Part shown: positions 16,606-25,735 of the stretch, in pieces | Numbering within the stretch: position 1 is the stretch's first letter | Layout: each line of letters begins with the position of its first letter | DNA from: Erythrobacter cryptus DSM 12079 | GTDB taxonomy: Bacteria; Pseudomonadota; Alphaproteobacteria; Sphingomonadales; Sphingomonadaceae | Assembly (NCBI RefSeq): GCF_000422985.1 | Contig: NZ_AUHC01000008.1 | Location: 90,108 to 154,107, forward strand | Direction: 5' to 3' | DNA: 64,000 nucleotides | Notes under the pieces: model-generated | Told to the model about the DNA's origin: nothing | Database searches by the model: none | The model's input: the letters and a program-made list of their open reading frames with translations, nothing else | Translations under genes and position numbers: made by a program

Positions 16606-19600
16606 ATGCATTGTGCAACCGTGGCGCCGCGTCGCCGCTTTTTCGCTCTTGGCACTGTCTCGGCGCTGGCGATTGCCGCGGCCTGCCCCGCGCCCGTGCT
16701 GGCGCAGGACAGCGAGGCCGAGCCTGCCACCGAGGACGAGGTCGCCGACGAGGTTTCGGCGCGCGAGATCATCGTCTCGGGCTTCCGGGGCGCGCTCCAG
16801 AACGCCCAGACGATCAAGCGCAACGCCGATACCTTCGTCGATGTCATCACCGCCGAGGATATCGGTGCGCTGCCCGACCGCTCGGTTGCAGAAGCGCTCC
16901 AGCGCGTGCCCGGCGTCAATATCGGCCGCTTTGAGAAGCCCTCCGATCCCGATCGCTTCTCGGTCGAAGGCACCGGCGTGATCGTACGCGGCCTGCCCTT
17001 CGTGCGCTCCGAACTCAATGGCCGCGACATCTTCTCCGCCACTGGCGGGGTGGTGCTGAGCTTCAACGATGTCTCGCCCGAGCTGCTCGGCCGGGTCGAG
17101 GTGTTCAAGAACCTCACCGCCGACATGATCGAAGGCGGGATCGCCGGCACGGTCAATCTCGTCACCAGAAAGCCGCTTGATCGGCGCGGCACCCATATCG
17201 CCGGCACGATCGAGACCAATTACGGCGATTTTGCCAAGGAATGGTCGCCGGGCTTTTCGGTCACCGGCTCGACCACCTGGGAGAGCGAGGCCGGCACGCT
17301 CGGCTTCCAGCTCGGCTATGCCCGTTCGGAGCTTATCAGCCGCACCGATGCCTCGCAGATCACCGATCCGTGCTACCGCGCCGCCAGCCTCAATGCGGGG
17401 TGCATCCGGGTGCGCCCGGTAGGCAGCGGCGGCTTCCTGCCCGGGCCGGTGCTCGGGCCCGACAATTTCCCGCCCGCCGGCGCGCTGGTGGTGCCCAAGG
17501 GGGCGGGTGTGCGCACCACCGATCTCGAGCGTGACCGCGAGGCCATCTCCGCGGTGGTGCAGTATGAAAGCCCCAACCGCGATGTGCTGATCACCTTCGA
17601 GTGGCTGCGTTCGGAAACCAGCTTCTTCACCAAGGAATTCGCCGCGCTGGCGCAGGTCAATGACGATGCCCTGTTCCCGGTGCCGGCGGCGGGCAGCACC
17701 TGGGAGTTTGACAGCAACGGCATCTTCCGGCGCGGGGTGCTGAGCCAGCGCATCGGCGATGCCTATGCCAACCCCTTCGGCCGCGGTGGCATTCCTTTCG
17801 AGACCTTGCGCTTCGAGCGCAACACCGATGCGACCACCGAGGACTTTTCGCTCGATATCGACTGGAGCGTGACCGATCGCTTCCGCGTCAACTTCGAGGC
17901 GCAGCGGATCTCCTCCGACCTGCGTCAGGACGCGATCATCGGCGCGATGAACTCCTGGGCCAACATCGCCATCGATGCCTCGGGCAAGGTGCCCAAGGTC
18001 GAGTTCCTTGCCCCTCCGGGCGCGCCGAGCGACTATTTCTCGAGCGGGCGCAACACCTATTACTGGTTCCTGCTCGACAGCATCGCCCGCAACGAGGGCG
18101 AGCTTGATAGCCTGCGCTTCGATGCCGAATATGACATCAGCGACGAAGGCTTCTTCAAGCGGGCGCGCTTCGGGGCGCGCTGGTCGGACCGTGACCGGGT
18201 GACGCGCGACACCAACTTCACCGCCTGGGGCAACCTTTCGGCGCCTTGGGCCGGGCGGGCGGGCTGCGCGCCGTGGAACGCCGGGCCGGGCTGCGCGGCG
18301 ACCGGCGGGTTCCAGCCGGGCCGCTTCTTCACCGGCCTTCCGGGGCAGGAATTCGCGATCGGCGGCGGGGCCTATGTCGATGACTTCCCCACCTATGCCA
18401 CCTCCTTTGCCCCCTTTGCCCGCAACTTCCAGCGCGGCAAGGCTCCCTCGCCGGTGCCGAGCAGCTCGTTCTTCTTCGGCGGCGACAACCTGCTGCAGGA
18501 ATACCTCTCGGGGCTTTCAGCGCGGCAGGCGCGCGAGATCAACGTCTTCTCGCAGACCCCCAATCCCTTCTTCGGGGTCCGCGGGCGCGAGTTCTTCAAC
18601 CCCGTCAATGGCGAGGTGACGCAGTGCGATCCGTTCTGCCCGCCCGAGATCAACGATGTCGCCGAGGAGACGAGGGCGGCCTATGTGCGGGTCGATTACG
18701 GCACCGAATTTGCCAATGGCTGGAAGCTGTCGGGCAATATCGGCCTGCGCTATGTCGAGACCGAAGTGGTCGCGGCCGGGCTCATCGGCTTTCCCAATCC
18801 GCAGCAATTCGACAGCCCGCTTGCCGGGGGCAATGGCGATGGGGTGGTGCAGGTGGCCGAGATCAACGCCGCCTGCGCCCAGGCGGCCAATCTTCCGGCC
18901 GACCAGCGCCCGGCCTATTGCAGCCTTTCAGCCGGGCGCCTGGCTGAGTTTGCGGCGGCCCATACCGGCGAGATCCTGATCGATGACCGCGCGGTGGTGT
19001 TCGACAACTGGTTGCCGAGCTTCAACGCGCTGCTCGATACGGGCAACGGTCTGTTGTTCCGCTTTGCCGTGTCCAAGGGCATCACCCGGCCCGACCTTGG
19101 CGATTTCCGCTCGGGCGGGACGATTGGCGACAACACCGGCGTCCTGCGGAACGAGGGCACGCTTGAGACTGGGCCGCTCTTTGCGCTGGCCACCGGCAAC
19201 CGCAACCTGCGCCCGATCAGCTCGTGGAACTATGACCTTTCGGTCGAATGGTATTTCGACCGGGTTGGCTCGCTCACCCTCAGCGGCTTCATCAAGGACT
19301 TGAAGGGGATCGTCGGGCCAGGGATCGACGTGGTCAATTTCGAAAGCCCCAAGGTGCCCGCGCTCGATGTGCAGGTGTTCGGGCCCGTCAACTTCCAGGA
19401 CGGCACGCTCAAGGGCGTCGAACTTGCCTATCAGCAGACCTATGACTTCCTGCCAGGGGTGTTGAGCGGGCTGGGCACGCAGCTGACCTATACCTATGTC
19501 GATGGCGGTGATTTCACCAATATCGACCGCGGGGGCACGCAGGGGCCCTTTGCCGCCGGGCAGCCGCTGGCCGGGATCTCCAAGCACACCGTCAACGCGA

Positions 19601-19905
19601 CGCTGTTCTACGAGAAGGACTGGCTGTCGATGCGCGCCGCCTACAACTGGCGCTCGGCCTTCCTCATCACCCCGCGCGATGACATCTTCCCCTTCTCCCC
19701 GATCTGGGGCGAGGAGACCGGCCAGCTCGATGCCTCGCTGTTCGTCACGCTCAAGAACGGGATCAAGCTCGGGGTGCAGGGGGTGAACCTGCTCGATGAG
19801 GTGTTCCGCACCAGCCAGGTGATCGATTTCGACGGCACCCGCATCGCGCGCTCGGCCTTCCGCAACGACCGACGCTACACCTTCCTGGCCCGCTTCGACT
19901 TCTAG
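16606..19905 (+). CDS. TonB-dependent receptor for oligosaccharide uptake
   Basis: Outer-membrane receptor of 1099 residues in the long TonB-dependent receptor class (TIGR01782-like) used for carbohydrates. A signal peptide covers about residues 1-34, ending PAPVLAQ. A TonB-box-like EIIVSGFRGAL precedes the plug domain (about 55-170: FVDVITAEDIGALPDRSVAEALQRVPGVNIGR, then VIVRGLP and AGTVNLVTRKP). The remainder is the beta-barrel, ending in the aromatic YTFLARFDF. GGGGAGG lies upstream of the ATG. It leads GH16, LacI and MFS genes on the same strand, so its cargo is probably a beta-1,3-glucan fragment. Confidence 0.93.
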   Translation: MHCATVAPRRRFFALGTVSALAIAAACPAPVLAQDSEAEPATEDEVADEVSAREIIVSGFRGALQNAQTIKRNADTFVDVITAEDIGALPDRSVAEALQRVPGVNIGRFEKPSDPDRFSVEGTGVIVRGLPFVRSELNGRDIFSATGGVVLSFNDVSPELLGRVEVFKNLTADMIEGGIAGTVNLVTRKPLDRRGTHIAGTIETNYGDFAKEWSPGFSVTGSTTWESEAGTLGFQLGYARSELISRTDASQITDPCYRAASLNAGCIRVRPVGSGGFLPGPVLGPDNFPPAGALVVPKGAGVRTTDLERDREAISAVVQYESPNRDVLITFEWLRSETSFFTKEFAALAQVNDDALFPVPAAGSTWEFDSNGIFRRGVLSQRIGDAYANPFGRGGIPFETLRFERNTDATTEDFSLDIDWSVTDRFRVNFEAQRISSDLRQDAIIGAMNSWANIAIDASGKVPKVEFLAPPGAPSDYFSSGRNTYYWFLLDSIARNEGELDSLRFDAEYDISDEGFFKRARFGARWSDRDRVTRDTNFTAWGNLSAPWAGRAGCAPWNAGPGCAATGGFQPGRFFTGLPGQEFAIGGGAYVDDFPTYATSFAPFARNFQRGKAPSPVPSSSFFFGGDNLLQEYLSGLSARQAREINVFSQTPNPFFGVRGREFFNPVNGEVTQCDPFCPPEINDVAEETRAAYVRVDYGTEFANGWKLSGNIGLRYVETEVVAAGLIGFPNPQQFDSPLAGGNGDGVVQVAEINAACAQAANLPADQRPAYCSLSAGRLAEFAAAHTGEILIDDRAVVFDNWLPSFNALLDTGNGLLFRFAVSKGITRPDLGDFRSGGTIGDNTGVLRNEGTLETGPLFALATGNRNLRPISSWNYDLSVEWYFDRVGSLTLSGFIKDLKGIVGPGIDVVNFESPKVPALDVQVFGPVNFQDGTLKGVELAYQQTYDFLPGVLSGLGTQLTYTYVDGGDFTNIDRGGTQGPFAAGQPLAGISKHTVNATLFYEKDWLSMRAAYNWRSAFLITPRDDIFPFSPIWGEETGQLDASLFVTLKNGIKLGVQGVNLLDEVFRTSQVIDFDGTRIARSAFRNDRRYTFLARFDF

Positions 19906-19917
19906 CCGGGGCGGGGC

Positions 19918-20898
19918 ATGAGGCGGGCCGGGTTGGCACGCATTGCGGCAGGGCTTGGCGCCCTGCTGCTGGGCGGGGGCGCCGCTGCGCCCCCGCCTTC
20001 GGGTGCCCCAGCCGATCCGCTCGCCGCGGCCGGCTGGGAGCTGGTGTGGGCCGACGAGTTCGAGGGCGATGCGCTCGATCGCAGCAAGTGGACGCCCGAG
20101 GTCTCGTGCTGGGGCGGGGGCAATGGCGAGCGGCAGTGCTATACCGACCGGCCCGAGAACATCGCGGTCGAAGGCGGCCTCCTGCTCCTCAAGGCGCGCA
20201 AGGAGCGCTTTGCCGGCCCGGCGCGCCCGCCCGAGATCGCGGGCCGCGACAATCCCACGCTGGTGCAGTCGCACACTTCGGGCAAGGTGCGCACCATCGG
20301 CCTGCACGCCTGGCGCTATGGCCGGATCGAGGCGCGCGCCAGGGTGCCCGCCGGGCAGGGCACCTGGCCGGCGATCTGGATGATGCCCGACAACCCCGCC
20401 TATGGCCCCTGGCCGCGATCGGGCGAGATCGACATTCTCGAGGCGGTCAATATCGGCGCGAGGTGCAAGCAATGCGCGGGCGGGCGCGAGAACCGCACCA
20501 TCAGCGCGCTTCATTTCGGCGATTTTCCGCCCGCCAACCGCTTTATCGACAGCCGCACGGCGCTTCCCGATGGCGCCCTGCCTTCGGCGGATTTCCACGT
20601 CTATGCGGTGGAATGGGGCGCCGGGCTGATCCGCTTCCTCGTCGATGGCCGGGTGCATCTCACCGTCACCGCCGACCAGTGGAGCACCGCCTCGCCGCGC
20701 GCGCGGGGGCGGCCCCATGCCCCCTTTGACCAGCCCTTCTATCTCATGGCCAACCTTGCCGTGGGCGGGCGGCTGGCCGAGGAGAACAATGCAAAGGGGC
20801 TTGCAGCGGCGAGCTTTCCCGCGCAATTCGCGATCGACTGGATCAGGGTCTATCGCTGCGCCCGCGACCCGGTGACGGGCCGGGCCTGCATGGGCTAG
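19918..20898 (+). CDS. GH16 family endo-beta-glucanase (laminarinase-like)
   Basis: Secreted or periplasmic glycoside hydrolase of family 16, 326 residues. A hydrophobic N-terminus (about 1-24) looks like a signal peptide. The catalytic motif ExDxxE is at 170-175 (SGEIDILEAV), without the extra residue insertion that marks other GH16 subfamilies, and is followed by the conserved FHVYAVEWGAGLIRFLVDG and FYLMANLAVGG. The best fit is an endo-1,3- or 1,3/1,4-beta-glucanase. It begins 12 bases after the receptor gene, so they are co-transcribed. Together with GH3 it would degrade laminarin or similar glucans. Confidence 0.9.
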   Translation: MRRAGLARIAAGLGALLLGGGAAAPPPSGAPADPLAAAGWELVWADEFEGDALDRSKWTPEVSCWGGGNGERQCYTDRPENIAVEGGLLLLKARKERFAGPARPPEIAGRDNPTLVQSHTSGKVRTIGLHAWRYGRIEARARVPAGQGTWPAIWMMPDNPAYGPWPRSGEIDILEAVNIGARCKQCAGGRENRTISALHFGDFPPANRFIDSRTALPDGALPSADFHVYAVEWGAGLIRFLVDGRVHLTVTADQWSTASPRARGRPHAPFDQPFYLMANLAVGGRLAEENNAKGLAAASFPAQFAIDWIRVYRCARDPVTGRACMG

Positions 20899-20933
20899 CC
20901 GGGCTGAGGGCAGGCACAGGGGCAGACATCGGG

Positions 20934-21995
20934 ATGGCGCGCAGGCGCAAGAATGTCACCATCAGGGACGTGGCCGAGGATGCCGGGGTCTCGTTGCAGA
21001 CGGTGAGCCGGGTCATCAACGACGGGCCCAATGTCCGCCCGCATCTGCGCGAGCGGGTGCGCGCCTCGATCAAGAAGATGGGCTATGTGCCGAGCCTTGC
21101 CGCCCAGCGGATGAGCGGCTCGCGTTCCTATATCCTCCTTGCGATCAACGACCGCGAGCGCACACTCGCCGACTGGCGCGAGCGGCGCGGCACCGACTGG
21201 GTCGATCAGATGCTGCTCGGCGGGGTGCTCACCGGCGCGCCGCATGGCTACAGGATGATGGTGGAGCTGATCGACACCCGCTCCGAGCATGTCGAGCGCG
21301 AGCTGGGCGCGGCGATCTCGGCGCTCCAGCCCGATGGGGTGATCCTCACCCCGCCGCACTCGGAAAATCCGCTGATCACCGCGCTGCTCGAGGATCGCGG
21401 TATCCGTTTTGCCCGGATCGGTTCGAAGGCCCGAGGGCCGGGGATCGCGCTGACCATGGGGGACGAGGGCGCCGCCGCGCTGGCGACCCGCCATCTCATC
21501 GAACTTGGCCATCGCCGCATCGCCATGATCGCCGGGCCGGAGCAATATAGCCTCAGCGGCTGGCGCATCACCGGCTGGCGCGCTGCGCTGGCCGAGGCGG
21601 GGCTGCGCGATGAGGGCCTGCTGGCGCGCGGCGATTTCGGCTTCGAGAGCGGGCTTGCCGCCGCCCGCGCGCTCATCGCCCGCGCGCCGCGCCCCAGCGC
21701 GATCATCGCTTCTTCCGACCAGATGGCGCTCGCCACGCTCGAGGCGGCGCGCGAGGCTGGCCTTGCGGTGCCCGATGATCTCTCGCTCATCTCCTTCGAC
21801 AACACCCCGATCGTGCGCTTCACCCAGCCGCCGCTCACCGCGATCGACCAGCCGATCGCCGAGACCGTGAGCCGCGCGGTCGAACTGTTGATCGCGCGGG
21901 ATGAGGAGGCAGGCGCGCAGGGCGTGATCGAGGTTCCCGCGGCGCTCGTCCCCCGTTCCTCGACCGCGGCGCCGCGCGCGGTGGACAGGGCTTGA
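20934..21995 (+). CDS. LacI-family transcriptional regulator of the glucan locus
   Basis: LacI/GalR-type repressor, 353 residues. The helix-turn-helix and hinge occupy about residues 8-65 (VTIRDVAEDAGVSLQTVSRVIN, then NVRPHLRERV). The periplasmic-binding-protein-like sensor domain follows, including HLIELGHRRIAMIAGP and PDDLSLISFDNTP. It should sense a mono- or oligosaccharide from beta-glucan breakdown. Two palindromes in the locus, at 16515-16530 and 23280-23293, are the probable binding sites. Its stop codon overlaps the TTG start of the transporter gene. Confidence 0.93.
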   Translation: MARRRKNVTIRDVAEDAGVSLQTVSRVINDGPNVRPHLRERVRASIKKMGYVPSLAAQRMSGSRSYILLAINDRERTLADWRERRGTDWVDQMLLGGVLTGAPHGYRMMVELIDTRSEHVERELGAAISALQPDGVILTPPHSENPLITALLEDRGIRFARIGSKARGPGIALTMGDEGAAALATRHLIELGHRRIAMIAGPEQYSLSGWRITGWRAALAEAGLRDEGLLARGDFGFESGLAAARALIARAPRPSAIIASSDQMALATLEAAREAGLAVPDDLSLISFDNTPIVRFTQPPLTAIDQPIAETVSRAVELLIARDEEAGAQGVIEVPAALVPRSSTAAPRAVDRA

Positions 21996-23203
21996 GCGCA
22001 AGCGCGTCTGCCAGTCCGGCGCCCCAGCCGCGCTGGTTCCTGGCGCTGTTCGCGCTCGCCTTTGCCGGGGGGGCGGTCGCCTATGTCCCGCTGCTTACCG
22101 TGCTGCTGCCGCAGCGCCTTGCCGAATTGCAGGGCGGCGAGGATGTCGCCGCGCTCGCCCAGGTGACCTTTCTTGGCGCGCTGGCGGCGAGCCTTGCCAA
22201 TATCGCCGCCGGGACGCTGAGCGACGTGAGCGGCACGCGGCGCCCATGGATCCTTGCCGGCCTCGTGATCTCGGGCCTCTTGCTGGTGGCGCTAGAGGAC
22301 GCGCGCAGCCTCGATGAGGTCGTGCTCCTGATCATGGCCTGGCAGGTGGGCCTCAACCTGATGCTCGGCCCGCTTCTGGCCTGGGCCGGCGATTGCTTTC
22401 CCGACAGCCAGAAGGGCGAGCTTGGCGGGGCGCTGGCGCTGGCCCCGGCGCTGGGGGCGCTGGCGGGATCGCTGGTGACCTATGGCGGGCTGGTTGCGCC
22501 CGCGGCGCGGCTCGAGCTGGTGGCGCTGCTGGTGGCGGCGCTGGTGCTCCCGGCGGTGCTGCTGGGCGGCGGGCGCGCGCGGGCCGAGCTGATGGCGCCG
22601 CGCCCGGCCGTGGCCGCGCCCGAAGACGCGGCGTCGCCACTGCCCTGGCGCGGGGTGGTCGCAAGGATGTGGGCGGCGCGGCTGCTGGTGCAGGTTGCCG
22701 AAGGGGGGATGTTTGCCTTCCTGCTCTATTGGCTGCGCGCACTCGCCCCCGGCTATCCCGAGCACGGCGCGGCCAATATCTTCAGCCTGGTGCTGCTCTC
22801 GGCGGTACCGCTGTCGCTGCTGGTCGGGCGCTGGTCGGATCGCCATGGCCGCCCGGTGCTCCCGCTGGTGCTCGCCGCGCTCGCCTGTGCCGCTGGGCTT
22901 GCGGTGATGGCGGCGGCCTCGGGCCTCGCCATGGCAATCACGGGTTATGTGCTCTTTGCGCTGTCGGCGGCGGTGTTCCTCGCGCTTCATGCGGGGCACA
23001 CCCTGCGGGTGCTGCCCGCGCCGCAGCACCGCGGGCGCGACCTTGGCCTGTTCAACCTCACCAACACCGTGCCGGGCATGGTGATGCCGGGGCTGACGGT
23101 GCTGTTGGTGCCGCATTTCGGCTATTCCGGGCTGTTCGTGCTGTTCGCGGCGCTGGCGCTGGCAAGCGCAGCGCTGCTCGCCGGGACGCGCCGCCCCGCC
23201 TGA
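21992..23203 (+). CDS. MFS sugar transporter, inner membrane
   Basis: Major facilitator superfamily protein, 403 residues, with about 12 hydrophobic segments, for example FLALFALAFAGGAVAYVPLL near the N-terminus and YVLFALSAAVFLALHAG near 320. A loop motif GTLSDVSGTRRPW follows TM2, and GRWSDRHGRPVLP is its counterpart in the second half. The start is a TTG overlapping the lacI-type stop (TTGA). The position between the regulator and GH3 suggests import of glucose or short glucans after periplasmic cleavage. Confidence 0.85.
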   Translation: MSASASASPAPQPRWFLALFALAFAGGAVAYVPLLTVLLPQRLAELQGGEDVAALAQVTFLGALAASLANIAAGTLSDVSGTRRPWILAGLVISGLLLVALEDARSLDEVVLLIMAWQVGLNLMLGPLLAWAGDCFPDSQKGELGGALALAPALGALAGSLVTYGGLVAPAARLELVALLVAALVLPAVLLGGGRARAELMAPRPAVAAPEDAASPLPWRGVVARMWAARLLVQVAEGGMFAFLLYWLRALAPGYPEHGAANIFSLVLLSAVPLSLLVGRWSDRHGRPVLPLVLAALACAAGLAVMAAASGLAMAITGYVLFALSAAVFLALHAGHTLRVLPAPQHRGRDLGLFNLTNTVPGMVMPGLTVLLVPHFGYSGLFVLFAALALASAALLAGTRRPA

Positions 23204-23279
23204 GCGTGGCCCCATCCGCGCACAAGCCCGGGCCGCGGCGATCCGGGCCTTGCCAAAGGCAGCGCGCCCCGGCATATCC

Positions 23280-23293
23280 TGATAACGTTCTCA
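23280..23293. promoter_or_regulatory. LacI-family operator upstream of GH3
   Basis: TGATAACGTTCTCA is a palindrome with one mismatched pair and central CG, sharing the AACG core and TCTCA arm with the site at 16515-16530. It sits 36 bases before the GH3 start codon, which suggests a separate LacI-controlled promoter for GH3. Confidence 0.72.
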
Positions 23294-23329
23294 ATAATTC
23301 GCGACACGGTCTTGGGAGGGACTGGCCCG

Positions 23330-25735
23330 ATGCAGCGCAAATGGCTCGGCATGCTAGCCGCGACGGTGGCTCTTGCACCCCTGCTCGCAGGCTGCGCCGC
23401 AGCACCCGGAGGCACGGCGGCGGCGCCATCGGCTGGCAGCGCTGCGCCGCTCGCCCCGGCGATGCACACCAGCCCCGAGGCCCTGCTCGCGCGCATGAGC
23501 CTCGAGCGCAAGGTCGCCCAGCTGATCATGCCCGATATCAGCGCGATCACGCCCGAGGACGTGCGCACCTATCGCTTCGGCGCGATCCTCAACGGCGGCA
23601 ATTCCGGCCCCTATGGCAATGACAAGGCCCCGGCGCGCGATTGGCTCACGCTGGCCGATGCCTTCTGGGAGGCCTCGCGCGCGCCCCTGCCCGGGGGCGA
23701 ACCGGCGATTCCGACGCTGTGGGCGACCGATGCGGTCCACGGCCATGCCAATGTGCCGGGGGCGACGGTGTTTCCGCACAACATCGCGCTTGGCGCTACC
23801 GCTGATGCCGATCTGGTGCGCCGCATCGGCGCTGCCACCGCGCGCGAGATCGCGGTGACCGGGCTCGACTGGACCTTTGCTCCCACGGTGGCGGTGGCGC
23901 AGGATCTGCGCTGGGGCCGCACCTATGAGAGCTTCTCCTCCGATCCGGCGCTGGTCACCCGCCTCGGCGTGGCGATGATCGAGGGGCTGCAGGGCCGCCT
24001 GGGCGATCCCGACTTCCTCGGCCCCGGCAAGGTTGCCGCCACGGCCAAGCATTTCTTCGGCGATGGCGGCACCGAGCAGGGGGTCGATCAGGGCGATGTC
24101 AACGGCGATCTTGCCGAGCTGATGGCGGTGCACGCCGCGCCATACCCTGCTGCGATCAAGGCCGGGGTGCTGAGCGTAATGGCCAGCTTCAATTCGATCA
24201 ACGGCACCAAGATGCACGGCAACAGGGCGCTGCTCACCGATGTGCTGCGCGGCGAGCTGGGTTTTGCCGGAGTGGTGGTGGGCGACTGGAACGGCCACGG
24301 CCAGATCCCCGGATGCAGCAATGCCGATTGCCCCGCCGCGCTGCTCGCCGGGCTTGATGTCTATATGGTGCCCGAGGACTGGAAGGGGTTGCACGCCGCG
24401 CTGGTGCGGCAGGTGCGGGAGGGCACCATCCCGCTGGCCCGGCTCGACGAGGCGGTGCTGCGGGTGCTGCGGCTGAAGCAGGCGCTCGGCCGCCTCGAGG
24501 GCGCCGCCATGCCCTCGGCGCGGCCGCTTGCCGGGCGCTGGGAGCTGCTCGGCGCGCCCGAACACCGCGCCCTCGCGCGCGAGGCGGTGGCCAAATCCCT
24601 GGTGATCCTCAAGAACACGGGCGTGCTGCCGATCCGCCCGGGCGCGCGCATCGCGGTGGCCGGGCGCGCGGCCGACAACATCCCGCAGCAGGCCGGGGGC
24701 TGGTCGGTCACCTGGCAGGGCGGCGGCGATTTGACGGCGGCCGATTTTCCCGGCGCGACCTCGATCTGGCAGGGGATCGCCGCGGCCGCGCGCGCGGCAG
24801 GTGGCGAGGCGGTGCTGGTGCCATCCGCGGACGCCGCGGCAGCGGACGGCGCGGCACCTGATGTTGCCATCGTGGTGTTCGGCGAGGAGCCCTATGCCGA
24901 GTTCGTCGGTGATCGCAAGGATCTCGCCCTGCGCGACGAGGAGGGTCTCTCGCTGCTGCGCGCCTTCCGCGCCCGCTCCGTGCCGACCGTGGCGGTGTTC
25001 CTCTCGGGCCGGCCGCTGTGGATGAACCGCGAAATCAATGCCGCCGATGCCTTCGTCGCCGCGTGGCTGCCGGGGAGCGAGGGGGCAGGGGTGGCCGACG
25101 TGCTGTTCGGCACCGCCGCGCCCAGCGGGCGGCTGCCCTTCGCCTGGCCAGCAAGCTGCGATGCAGCCGAGGTGCGCGCCGGGCGGGCGACGCTCTATGC
25201 GCGCGGCTTCGGGCAGGGCTATGCCGCCGGGGTGCCCGCCGCACCGCTCGATGAGACCTGCGCCCAGCTTCAGGCAGAGGGCGGGGCGGTGTGGTTCGGC
25301 GCCGGGCGGTTGGGGCCGCGGGTGCAGGCGCTGGCGGGCAACGCCGTGCTTCCTGACCTGCGCGGGCGCGGCAACGGGATCGTGGCGAGCGGGATCGACC
25401 GGCGCGCGCAGGAAGATGCGCGGCGCATCGCCTTCGGCCCTGGCTCGCAGCTCAGCCTCGTCGGCCCGCCGAGCGGCGGGGCCTTCCGCATCACCTATCA
25501 GGTCAGCACCCGCCCGGCCGGGCCGGTCACCATCACTTCCGGCGCGCAGGCGCTCGACATTGCGCGGCAGCTGGCGCTCGCCGAGGGCAAGGGCTGGCGC
25601 GAGATGGTGCTCACCCGCGCCTGCCTCGGCGAGACCGGGGAGCGGCTGACGATCGCCTCCGAGGCGCCCTTTGCTCTCGAGATCAGCACCATCACCCGCG
25701 ACGAGGCCGCCGCGCCGCGTGAGTGCTCGTTCTAG
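23330..25735 (+). CDS. GH3 family beta-glucosidase lipoprotein
   Basis: Glycoside hydrolase family 3 exo-enzyme, 801 residues. The N-terminus has a lipoprotein signal with lipobox LLAGC (Cys22). The catalytic nucleophile is Asp319 in VVVGDWNGHG. KHFFGDGGT (240-248) and the RWGRTYESFSSDP segment complete the active-site domain. A second alpha/beta domain (AKSLVILKNTGVLPI, about 420-620) and a C-terminal ExoP-type beta-domain follow. GGGAGGGA precedes the ATG at 23330. It probably releases glucose from laminari-oligosaccharides delivered by the TonB receptor. Confidence 0.93.
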   Translation: MQRKWLGMLAATVALAPLLAGCAAAPGGTAAAPSAGSAAPLAPAMHTSPEALLARMSLERKVAQLIMPDISAITPEDVRTYRFGAILNGGNSGPYGNDKAPARDWLTLADAFWEASRAPLPGGEPAIPTLWATDAVHGHANVPGATVFPHNIALGATADADLVRRIGAATAREIAVTGLDWTFAPTVAVAQDLRWGRTYESFSSDPALVTRLGVAMIEGLQGRLGDPDFLGPGKVAATAKHFFGDGGTEQGVDQGDVNGDLAELMAVHAAPYPAAIKAGVLSVMASFNSINGTKMHGNRALLTDVLRGELGFAGVVVGDWNGHGQIPGCSNADCPAALLAGLDVYMVPEDWKGLHAALVRQVREGTIPLARLDEAVLRVLRLKQALGRLEGAAMPSARPLAGRWELLGAPEHRALAREAVAKSLVILKNTGVLPIRPGARIAVAGRAADNIPQQAGGWSVTWQGGGDLTAADFPGATSIWQGIAAAARAAGGEAVLVPSADAAAADGAAPDVAIVVFGEEPYAEFVGDRKDLALRDEEGLSLLRAFRARSVPTVAVFLSGRPLWMNREINAADAFVAAWLPGSEGAGVADVLFGTAAPSGRLPFAWPASCDAAEVRAGRATLYARGFGQGYAAGVPAAPLDETCAQLQAEGGAVWFGAGRLGPRVQALAGNAVLPDLRGRGNGIVASGIDRRAQEDARRIAFGPGSQLSLVGPPSGGAFRITYQVSTRPAGPVTITSGAQALDIARQLALAEGKGWREMVLTRACLGETGERLTIASEAPFALEISTITRDEAAAPRECSF

